A stretch of DNA of 64,000 nt from Neisseria mucosa (GTDB lineage Bacteria; Pseudomonadota; Gammaproteobacteria; Burkholderiales; Neisseriaceae), in the NCBI GenBank assembly GCA_003028315.1, contig CP028150.1, positions 2,356,001 through 2,420,000 of the forward strand, in the 5' to 3' direction. Positions 49,014-56,548 of this stretch are shown one piece after another. Position 1 is the stretch's first letter. Each line of letters opens with the position of its first letter. The notes under the pieces are model-generated. The model made no database searches and was not told the DNA's origin. It was given only the letters and a program-made list of their open reading frames with translations. The translations under genes and the position numbers were made by a program.

Positions 49014-49120
49014 TATAGTGGATTAACTTTAAATCAGGACAAGGCGACGAAGCCGCAGACAGTACAGATAGTACGGCAAGGCGAGGTAACGCCGTACTGG
49101 TTTAAAGTTAATCCACTATA
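49014..49120. repeat. Short CREE (107 bp) upstream of rsmB
   Basis: TATAGTGGATTAACTTTAAA and its exact inverse at the ends, in opposite orientation to the copy at 40575. It ends 43 bp before the rsmB start, and CREE ends are known to supply promoters in other Neisseria. Confidence 0.9.
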
Positions 49121-49163
49121 ACGAACCAATCGAACCGAAGCAGGTATTTAAGGAATTGAATTT

Positions 49164-50423
49164 ATGAGTATGTCCCTCGCCCAAAAACTCGCCGCCGACA
49201 GCATTGCGGCGGTCGCCGAAGGGCGCAACCTTCAGGATGTGTTGGCGCAAATCCGCGCGGCGCATCCCGAGCTGACGACGCAGGAAAACGGCGCGTTGCA
49301 GGATATTGCCTACGGTTGCCAGCGTTATTTGGGCAGCTTGAAACATATGCTCGCGCAGATGCTGAAAAAGCCGATTGACAATCCGCAGCTTGAAAGCCTG
49401 CTTTTGGCGGCGATGTACCAACTGCATTACACGCGCAACGCGCCTCATGCGGTGGTCAATGAGGCGGTCGAGAGTATCGCGAAAATCGGGCGCGGGCAGT
49501 ACCGTTCGTTTGCCAACGCGATTTTGCGGCGTTTTTTGCGTGAACGCGACAAGCTCGCGGCTTCGTGCAAAAAAGACGATGTGGCGAAACACAACCTGCC
49601 GTTGTGGTGGGTGGCATACCTGAAAAACCATTATCCGAAACACTGGCACAACATCACCACCGCGCTGCAATCGCATCCGCCGATGACGCTGCGGGTCAAC
49701 CGCCGCCACGGCAATGCCGAATCGTATTTGGAAAAGCTGGCGGCGGAAGGTATTGCGGCTAAGGCGTTGGACGAATATGCGGTTACGTTGGAAGAAGCTG
49801 TGCCGGTGAACCGGCTGCCCGGTTTTGCCGAAGGGCTGGTGTCGGTGCAGGATTTCGGGGCGCAGCAGGCGGCGTATCTGTTAAACCCTAAAGACGGCGA
49901 ACGGATTTTGGACGCGTGCGCCGCGCCGGGCGGGAAGACGGGGCATATGTTGGAACTGGCGGATTGTCATGTAACCGCTTTGGACATAGACGAAGGTCGT
50001 CTGAAAAGGGTGAAGGACAATCTCGACCGCTTGGGGTTTCAGACGACCGCTCTGGCTTGCGCCGATGCGCAGGACTTGGCGGCGTGGTATGATGGAAAGC
50101 CTTTCGAGGCCATCCTTGCCGACGTGCCGTGTACCGCTTCGGGTGTGGCGCGGCGCAATCCCGACGTGAAATGGCTGCGCCGTCCGACCGATGCCGCCAA
50201 AACCGCCCGTCAGCAGGAGTCATTGCTGGACGCGCTTTGGCAAACCCTGACGAAAAACGGCAGAATGCTGCTTGCCACCTGCTCGGTGTTCGTCGAAGAA
50301 AACGACGTTCAGTTGCAAAAATTCCTCAACCGCCACGCCGATGCCGAGCTGATCGAGTCGCGTGTGCTTTTACCGAACAAACATCAAGATGGCTTTTATT
50401 ACGCGCTTATCAAAAAGCAGTAA
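49164..50423 (+). CDS. rsmB: 16S rRNA (cytosine967-C5)-methyltransferase
   Basis: 419 residues. NusB-like RNA-binding N-domain (~1-140), then a SAM-dependent methyltransferase: DACAAPGGKTGHMLEL (motif I), ALDIDEGRL, the catalytic Cys-containing VPCTASGVARRNPDVKW (motif IV), and the second Cys in ATCSVFVEEN (motif VI). Usual length. A DUS is in frame as EGRLKR. Its end overlaps the next gene by 35 nt, suggesting coupled translation. Confidence 0.95.
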   Translation: MSMSLAQKLAADSIAAVAEGRNLQDVLAQIRAAHPELTTQENGALQDIAYGCQRYLGSLKHMLAQMLKKPIDNPQLESLLLAAMYQLHYTRNAPHAVVNEAVESIAKIGRGQYRSFANAILRRFLRERDKLAASCKKDDVAKHNLPLWWVAYLKNHYPKHWHNITTALQSHPPMTLRVNRRHGNAESYLEKLAAEGIAAKALDEYAVTLEEAVPVNRLPGFAEGLVSVQDFGAQQAAYLLNPKDGERILDACAAPGGKTGHMLELADCHVTALDIDEGRLKRVKDNLDRLGFQTTALACADAQDLAAWYDGKPFEAILADVPCTASGVARRNPDVKWLRRPTDAAKTARQQESLLDALWQTLTKNGRMLLATCSVFVEENDVQLQKFLNRHADAELIESRVLLPNKHQDGFYYALIKKQ

Positions 50424-50982
50424 ACGGCTGTTTGGAACGCTGTTGCTCGCCCTGTCGCTGAATGCGGCGGCGGAGGGTATCAGCGTGACCCGCTCCGAGG
50501 CGAAGCTGACCGAGACCGGCCAGCTTTCCGTCAGCAGCCGTTTCCGCACCGATTTGCCCGACCAGCTCAAACAGGCGCTCCGGCAGGGCGTGCCGTTGAA
50601 TTTCACTTTGAGCTGGCAGCTTTCTGCGCCTTCCATGCCGTCTTACCGCTTCAAGTTTGACCAGCTGCTCAACAGCGACAACACCATCCACTACAAACTT
50701 TCCTTCCATCCGCTGACCAACCGCTACCGCATAACCGTCGGCACGTTTTCCACCGAATACGACACGCTCGAGACCGCCTTGCGCGGCGTAGGGGCGGTCG
50801 CCAACTGGAAAGTGCTGTCCAAAGGCGCGTTAAGCGGCGTCGCAGCGAAAGACACACAAGCCGAAATCCGCCTGCTGCTCTCGACGGCGAAGCTGCCTAA
50901 ACCCTTCCAAATCAACGCATTGACTTCTAAAAACTGGCACTTGGATTCCGGCTGGAAGTCTCTGACCATCTCTCAGGAGTAA
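50389..50982 (+). CDS. DUF4390-family exported protein
   Basis: 197 residues from ATG at 50389 (MAFITRLSK); the frame continues 27 nt upstream but without a better start. N-terminal hydrophobic segment (LFGTLLLALSLNAAAEG) is a signal peptide. The rest is a beta-rich DUF4390 domain (LTETGQLSVSSRFRTDLPDQLKQAL). In Neisseria it always lies between rsmB and ntrY, so a role with the sensor kinase is plausible but unproven. Three nt before ntrY. Confidence 0.85.
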   Translation: MAFITRLSKSSKRLFGTLLLALSLNAAAEGISVTRSEAKLTETGQLSVSSRFRTDLPDQLKQALRQGVPLNFTLSWQLSAPSMPSYRFKFDQLLNSDNTIHYKLSFHPLTNRYRITVGTFSTEYDTLETALRGVGAVANWKVLSKGALSGVAAKDTQAEIRLLLSTAKLPKPFQINALTSKNWHLDSGWKSLTISQE

Positions 50983-50985
50983 ACC

Positions 50986-53109
50986 ATGCGCCGCTTTCTC
51001 CTGATTGCCGTGTTGGCGGCGGTGGGACTGCTCTACGGACTGACCATTGCAACGGGCAGCACCAGCCCGCTGGCGGAATATTTCTGGTGGATTATCGCCC
51101 TGTGTGCGCTGCTCATGCTGGTGTTGGCGTCGGTTTTGACGCGCTACGTCCTGCTCCTCATGCGCGACAAAAGCAAGGGCGTGTTCGGTTCGCAGATTGC
51201 GCGGCGGCTGTCGGGGATGTTTACGCTGGTGGCGGTATTGCCGGGCGTGTTTTTGTTCGGCATTTCCGCGCAGTTCATCAACGGTACGATTAATTCGTGG
51301 TTCGGCAACGATACCCACGAAGCCCTTGAGCGTAGCCTGAGCCTGAGTAAATCCGCATTGAATCTGGCGGTGGACAACGCCGTCAGCAACGCCACGCCGG
51401 TGCAAATCGACCTGATCAGCACCGCGTCTGTGGACGGCGATTTGGGCAAGGCGCTGAAAAGTGCCGCCAAATCGGGCGGCTTTACCCAGCTTTCGCTCTA
51501 CGACGTCAAAACCCATAAAACCGAGAAAAGTGTCAATCCGCTGAAACTAAACCAACCCGAACTCGACAAAGAAGGATGGGAGAAGCTGGAGCAGACCGGC
51601 TCGATACGCAGTTTGGAAAACATAGAAAATGTCTTGTACGCGCAAGGCTGGATGCTCATCGGCGCGCACAACGGACGTGATTACGCCTTGTTTTTCCGCC
51701 AGCCCATCCCGCAGGATGTGGCGCAAGACGCGACGCTGATTGAAGCGGCGCGGGCGAAATACGCCGAATTGAGCTACACCAAACAAGGCCTGCAAACCTT
51801 CTTCTTGGCGACTTTGCTGGTCGCCGCGCTGTTGGCGATTTTCCTTGCCTTGGTGATGGCGCTGTATTTCGCCCGCCGCTTCGTCGAGCCGGTATTGTCG
51901 TTGGCAGAAGGCGCAAGGGCGGTGGCGCAGGGCGATTTCAGCCAGAAACGCCCCGTGTTCCGCAACGACGAATTCGGCAGGTTGACCCAGTTGTTCAACC
52001 ACATGACCGAACAGCTTGCCATCGCCAAAGAAGCCGACGAGAACAACCGCCTGCGCGAAGAAGCGGCGCGCCACTATCTCGAATGCGTGTTGGAAAGTTT
52101 GACCACGGGCGTGATTACCTTAGATGCCGAAGGTCGTCTGAAAACCTTCAACAAAGCCGCCGAACGGATTTTGGGCATTGAATTGGTGCCGCTGTGGGGC
52201 AGCAACTGGCACGACTGGCGCGGACAATCGCCGCAGCAGACCCTGCTTGCCGAAGTGTTTGCCGCCATTGAAGAAACCGCCAATGCCGCCAAGCCCGTCC
52301 AAGTCGAATACGCCGCCCCCGACGATGCGCGCATTCTCTTGGGTAAAGCCACCATCCTGCCCGACGACAACGACAACGGCGTGGTGATGGTGATCGACGA
52401 CATCACCGTCCTCATCCGCGCCCAAAAAGAAGCCGCTTGGGGCGAAGTGGCGAAACGGCTGGCGCATGAAATCCGCAATCCGCTCACGCCTATCCAACTT
52501 TCCGCCGAGAGATTGGCATGGAAATTGCATGATAAATTGGACGAACAACACGCCCAAATCCTCAGCCGTTCGACCGACACCATCGTCAAACAGGTGGCGG
52601 CATTGAAAGAAATGGTCGAAGCCTTCCGCAATTACGCCCGCGCGCCGTCGCTGAATTTTGAAAAACAGGATTTGAACCGCTTGGTTGAAGAAGTGTTGCT
52701 GCTGTACGAAGGCGGGGCGTGCCGCTTTGTTCCGAACTTGTCCGACAAGCCGCAGCCGATTTCCGCCGATACCACCGCCATGCGGCAGGTATTGCACAAT
52801 ATTTTCAAAAACGCGGCGGAAGCAGCGGAAGAGGCGGAAGTTCCGCAAGTGAATGTGAGCGTCGGCGAAGATAACGACGGACAGGTTTTATTGACCGTTT
52901 GCAACAACGGCAAAGGTTTCAGCAAGGAAATGCTGCATAATGCCTTCGAGCCGTATGTAACCGACAAGCCGACAGGTACGGGACTGGGATTGCCCGTTGT
53001 GAAGAAAATCATCGAAGAGCACGGCGGCCGCATCAGCCTGAGCAATCAGAACGAAGGCGGCGCGTGTGTGAAAATAGCCTTACCCCGATTGGTAGAAACT
53101 TATGCGTAG
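50986..53109 (+). CDS. ntrY: NtrY-type sensor histidine kinase
   Basis: 707 residues. Membrane helices at the N-terminus (three, residues ~5-95) and near 275-300 enclose a periplasmic region. HAMP domain (~300-350), PAS domain (~365-480), HisKA with the phospho-His in KRLAHEIRNPLTPIQLS, and HATPase_c with the N box (HNIFKNAAEAAEE) and GTGLGLPVVKKIIEEHGG follow. The order is that of NtrY. It phosphorylates NtrX, encoded next with an 8-nt overlap. In N. gonorrhoeae this pair has been linked to control of respiratory genes. Confidence 0.92.
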   Translation: MRRFLLIAVLAAVGLLYGLTIATGSTSPLAEYFWWIIALCALLMLVLASVLTRYVLLLMRDKSKGVFGSQIARRLSGMFTLVAVLPGVFLFGISAQFINGTINSWFGNDTHEALERSLSLSKSALNLAVDNAVSNATPVQIDLISTASVDGDLGKALKSAAKSGGFTQLSLYDVKTHKTEKSVNPLKLNQPELDKEGWEKLEQTGSIRSLENIENVLYAQGWMLIGAHNGRDYALFFRQPIPQDVAQDATLIEAARAKYAELSYTKQGLQTFFLATLLVAALLAIFLALVMALYFARRFVEPVLSLAEGARAVAQGDFSQKRPVFRNDEFGRLTQLFNHMTEQLAIAKEADENNRLREEAARHYLECVLESLTTGVITLDAEGRLKTFNKAAERILGIELVPLWGSNWHDWRGQSPQQTLLAEVFAAIEETANAAKPVQVEYAAPDDARILLGKATILPDDNDNGVVMVIDDITVLIRAQKEAAWGEVAKRLAHEIRNPLTPIQLSAERLAWKLHDKLDEQHAQILSRSTDTIVKQVAALKEMVEAFRNYARAPSLNFEKQDLNRLVEEVLLLYEGGACRFVPNLSDKPQPISADTTAMRQVLHNIFKNAAEAAEEAEVPQVNVSVGEDNDGQVLLTVCNNGKGFSKEMLHNAFEPYVTDKPTGTGLGLPVVKKIIEEHGGRISLSNQNEGGACVKIALPRLVETYA

Positions 53110-54385
53110 CAGTGATATTTTGATTGTAGATGACGAAGTAGGTATCCGCGACTTGCTCTCGGAAATCCTCCAAGACGAAGGTTATTCCGTGGCTTTGGCG
53201 GAGAACGCCGAAGAGGCGCGCCAACTGCGCCACCAGACCCGTCCCGCCATGGTTTTGTTGGACATCTGGATGCCCGACTGCGACGGCATCACCCTGCTCA
53301 AAGAGTGGGCGAAAAACGGACAGCTCAACATGCCCGTAGTGATGATGAGCGGACACGCCAGCATCGACACCGCCGTCGAAGCCACCAAAATCGGCGCGCT
53401 CGATTTTCTGGAAAAACCGATTGCCCTGCAAAAGCTGCTCTCTACCGTCGACCGCGCCCTCAAACACGGCGAAATGCAGATGGCGGCGGGCTTGTCCTTC
53501 GACAAACTCGGCAACAGCCCCGTCATTCAGGAATTCAAGCAGCAGCTTGAGCCTGCCGTGAAAAAAAGCGGCCCCGTGCTGCTCAGCGGCGAAACCGGTT
53601 CGCCGTTTGAAATCGTTGCCCGATATTTCCACAAAAGCGGCACGCCTTGGGTCGGACTCAGCCGCGTCGAACTCATTGCCGACGCGCCTTTGGAACTGCT
53701 GCAAAAAGCATCGGGCGGCACGCTCTATCTCGGTGATGCCGCGCAGTACAGCAAAAACATCCAAAACGGCATCAGTTTCATCCTCGGCAAGGCAGACCGT
53801 TACAACGTGCGCGTCATCGTCGCCGGCAGCCACGCCGCCGATGAAAGCCCGGCAGACGCCATCGCCGATGCCAAGTTGTCCGAACTGCTTTCCGGCAACG
53901 TCATCAGCATCCCGCCGTTGCGCAGCCAATCCGAAGACATCGCCTTCTTGGTTAACCAAGTCATGACCGAATTGGCGGACAGCGAAAAAATCCAGCCCGT
54001 CAAATTCAGCAACGGCTCGCTGACCGTCCTCTGCCAATACAACTGGCCGGGCAATTTCGACCAACTCCGCAGCGTCGTGAAAAACCTGATGCTGGAAGCG
54101 GACGGACAGGAAGTCCACGAGCAGGCGGTCGTTGCCGCATTGGGGCAAAAACGGGCGACGGTCGCCACCGAAATCGTCGGCGGTTTCAACTTCAATATGC
54201 CTTTGCGCGAACTGCGTGAAGAATTGGAACGCCGCTATTTCGAGTACCACATCGCCCAAGAAGGGCAAAACATGAGCCGCGTCGCCCAAAAAGTCGGCCT
54301 GGAGCGCACGCACCTCTACCGCAAACTCAAACAATTAGGCATCAGCGTTTCCCGCCGCAGTGCAGCGGAAAAAGCAGAAGAGTAG
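53102..54385 (+). CDS. ntrX: NtrX-type response regulator with degenerate AAA+ domain
   Basis: 427 residues. Receiver domain 1-120 with the acidic pocket ILIVDDEVGIRDLL, phospho-Asp in MVLLDIWMPDCDG and the switch Lys in LEKPI. The central domain aligns with sigma-54 activators but Walker A is GETGSPFE (no GKE), the GAFTGA loop is deleted, and Walker B reads GGTLYLGDA. It cannot hydrolyse ATP or contact sigma-54. C-terminal Fis-type HTH (MSRVAQKVGLERTHLYRKLK) is intact, so it should act as a direct DNA-binding regulator, as fits Neisseria with a non-functional rpoN. Confidence 0.93.
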   Translation: MRSSDILIVDDEVGIRDLLSEILQDEGYSVALAENAEEARQLRHQTRPAMVLLDIWMPDCDGITLLKEWAKNGQLNMPVVMMSGHASIDTAVEATKIGALDFLEKPIALQKLLSTVDRALKHGEMQMAAGLSFDKLGNSPVIQEFKQQLEPAVKKSGPVLLSGETGSPFEIVARYFHKSGTPWVGLSRVELIADAPLELLQKASGGTLYLGDAAQYSKNIQNGISFILGKADRYNVRVIVAGSHAADESPADAIADAKLSELLSGNVISIPPLRSQSEDIAFLVNQVMTELADSEKIQPVKFSNGSLTVLCQYNWPGNFDQLRSVVKNLMLEADGQEVHEQAVVAALGQKRATVATEIVGGFNFNMPLRELREELERRYFEYHIAQEGQNMSRVAQKVGLERTHLYRKLKQLGISVSRRSAAEKAEE

Positions 54386-54401
54386 GGCGGTAGTAGGATA
54401 A

Positions 54402-54452
54402 GAGGTCGTCTGAAAGCATACGGCACGCTGCGGTATGTTTTCAGACGACCTT
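54402..54452 (+). terminator. DUS hairpin terminator after ntrX
   Basis: AGAGGTCGTCTGAAA.. and ..TTTTCAGACGACCTT enclose a second inner stem (GCATACGGC..). It closes the def-to-ntrX region. Confidence 0.75.
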
Positions 54453-54762
54453 GTTTGCCATCAAGCCGCCCGTTTTTGCCGTAGAGCCGACTCACTTTTG
54501 ACACAATGGGCGACAACCATTCAAATGACAGATTTTCCTGCCGTATCGTGTAGAATATAAAAATATTACAAAAGTTACTAACGGGCTGCCGGCTGTTTGG
54601 CAGCATCCGCATGACGGTGAACAGACATGAAACCGGAAGCAGGTGCGGGAACGCCGTATCGGTTTAAAGTTCGCCGGCTTTATCGTTAAATACTGACATT
54701 TATCCGTTTTCAGACGACCTCCCGAACAAAGGTCGTCTGAAAACAACAAGGGGACACAATTG
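54453..54762 (+). other. dprA upstream region
   Basis: About 310 bp without a gene. TTGACA at 54498-54503 with TCAAAT 17 bp later is a candidate promoter. An inverted DUS pair (54706-54744) sits just ahead of the dprA start and could form a leader hairpin. Confidence 0.45.
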
Positions 54763-55983
54763 ATGACGGAAAACGACCGCCTTGCCTGGCTGCAACTGGC
54801 GTTTACGCCTTATGTCGGCGCGGAGGGCTTCTTGCTCCTGCTGCAACGTTTCGGCAGCGCGAAAGCCGCGCTGGATGCTCCTGTGGAGCAAATTGCCACG
54901 ATAGTGCGCCACAAGCAGGCAGCCGAATCTTGGCGCAACGGTGAAAAACGGGCGTTGGCGCAAAAGGCTGCGGAAGCGGCGTTGCAATGGGAAAAGCAGG
55001 ACGGCTGCCGTTTGTTGCTGCTGCAAGATGATGATTTTCCCGAAATGCTGACGCAGGGCATTACCGCGCCGCCGGTTTTGTTCTTGCGCGGTAACGTGCA
55101 ACTGCTGCACAAACCTTCCGCCGCCATCGTCGGCAGCCGCCATGCCACACCGCAGGCGATGCGGATTGCCAAAGATTTCGGCAGGGCGTTGAGTGAACAG
55201 GATATTCCCGTCGTGTCGGGTATGGCTTCGGGTATCGACACCGCCGCCCATCAAGGCGCGTTGCAGGCGGGCGGCGGCACCATCGCCGTATGGGGGACGG
55301 GCATAGACCGCATTTACCCGCCGTCCAATAAAAACCTTGCCTATGAAATCGCCGAAAAAGGATTGATTGTCAGCGAGTTTCCTCTGGATACGCGCCCGTT
55401 TGCGGGCAACTTCCCGCGCCGCAACCGCCTGATTGCCGCGTTGTCGCAGGTTACGCTAGTGGTCGAGGCCGCGTTGGAATCCGGTTCGCTGATTACTGCC
55501 AAGCTGGCGGCGGAGATGGGGCGGGAGGTGATGGCGGTGCCCGGTTCGATAGACAATCCGCACAGCAAAGGCTGCCACAAGCTGATTAAAGACGGCGCGA
55601 AACTGGTGGAATGTTTGGACGACATCCTTCACGAATGTCCGGGGCTATTGCAAAATGCGGCAGTTCCATCATATTCTATAAATAAGAAAAACAAAAAAAT
55701 GGAAAAACGCACTGCCGTCGGAGAGGCGTCGTCTGAACCTGTTTTGCCGTTTTCAGACGACCTTGATGTCCGAAAACATTCGGCACCAGCCAATACGGTT
55801 GCCGCGCCGACAGCGGAAGACGAGCTGCTGGACGCCATGGGTTACGACCCCGTGCATCCCGATATATTGGCGCAGCAAACCGCATGGGCGGCGGCAGACG
55901 TTTACGCCCGACTGCTGGAATACGAACTCGACGGCATCGTCGCCGCCTTGCCGGGCGGACGCTATCAGCGCATAAAAGCATAA
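54763..55983 (+). CDS. dprA: DNA-protecting protein DprA
   Basis: 406 residues. DprA loads RecA on incoming single strands during transformation. The SAM-like N-domain (~1-90) and the Rossmann-type DprA fold are present: AIVGSRHATPQAMRIAKDFG, VVSGMASGIDTAAHQGAL, GTGIDRIYPPSNKNLA, and SLITAKLAAEMGREVMAVPG. A linker (~300-340) contains DUS-coded residues (FSDDLD), then a C-terminal winged helix (YDPVHPDILAQQTAWAAADV). Start: ATG at 54763, after AAGGGG. Confidence 0.95.
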   Translation: MTENDRLAWLQLAFTPYVGAEGFLLLLQRFGSAKAALDAPVEQIATIVRHKQAAESWRNGEKRALAQKAAEAALQWEKQDGCRLLLLQDDDFPEMLTQGITAPPVLFLRGNVQLLHKPSAAIVGSRHATPQAMRIAKDFGRALSEQDIPVVSGMASGIDTAAHQGALQAGGGTIAVWGTGIDRIYPPSNKNLAYEIAEKGLIVSEFPLDTRPFAGNFPRRNRLIAALSQVTLVVEAALESGSLITAKLAAEMGREVMAVPGSIDNPHSKGCHKLIKDGAKLVECLDDILHECPGLLQNAAVPSYSINKKNKKMEKRTAVGEASSEPVLPFSDDLDVRKHSAPANTVAAPTAEDELLDAMGYDPVHPDILAQQTAWAAADVYARLLEYELDGIVAALPGGRYQRIKA

Positions 55984-56008
55984 TCGATTCATTCATTAAG
56001 GAACCAGC

Positions 56009-56464
56009 ATGACAGAAGTCATCGCCTATCTCATCGAACACTTCCAAGATTTCGACAACTGCCCGCCGCCGGAGGATTTGGGCCGCCTGTTGGAAGATGC
56101 GGGTTTTGACGTAACGGAAATCGGCAATACGCTGATGATGATGGAAGTGTTGTTCAATACGTCCGAATTCGCCGCCGCGCCGTTCGACAGCCATGCCCTG
56201 CGCGTGTATTGCAACGAGGAAGTGGAAAACTTGCCGCAGGAAGTCATGGGGCTGATGCAGTATCTGGTTGCCGAACGCGCCATCACTTACGAGCAGCGCG
56301 AAATCGTCATCCACGCCCTGATGCACATCCCGCCCGAAGAAATCACGCTCGATACGGCGAAAGTGCTGGTGTTGCTCTTGTTGTGGGCGCACACAAGCGA
56401 ATTGCCCGTCTTAATCGGCGATGACCTGATGGGCGCGCTCAACGGCAAAGCGACCATGCATTAA
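56009..56464 (+). CDS. smg: Smg family protein (DUF494)
   Basis: 151 residues, mainly acidic and helical, full length. The typical beginning MTEVIAYLIEHFQDFDNCPPPEDLG and the run DVTEIGNTLMMMEVL are present. Function unknown; it is associated with dprA in many beta- and gammaproteobacteria and here follows it by 25 bp with AAGGA before the ATG. Confidence 0.92.
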   Translation: MTEVIAYLIEHFQDFDNCPPPEDLGRLLEDAGFDVTEIGNTLMMMEVLFNTSEFAAAPFDSHALRVYCNEEVENLPQEVMGLMQYLVAERAITYEQREIVIHALMHIPPEEITLDTAKVLVLLLLWAHTSELPVLIGDDLMGALNGKATMH

Positions 56465-56465
56465 A

Positions 56466-56516
56466 CCTTTTCAGACGACCTTTTGACGCAGCTTGTTCAG
56501 AAAGGTCGTCTGAAAC
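56466..56516 (+). terminator. DUS pair between smg and topA
   Basis: CTTTTCAGACGACCTTTT and AAAGGTCGTCTGAAACG separated by about 18 nt. Confidence 0.55.
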
Positions 56517-56548
56517 GCATCATCCAATACATTAAAAGAGAACAAACA

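Noticed and set aside
53033..54334. 433-codon frame antisense to ntrX
   Set aside because: Antisense shadow of a complete gene; no start signals and shadow-type amino-acid bias.
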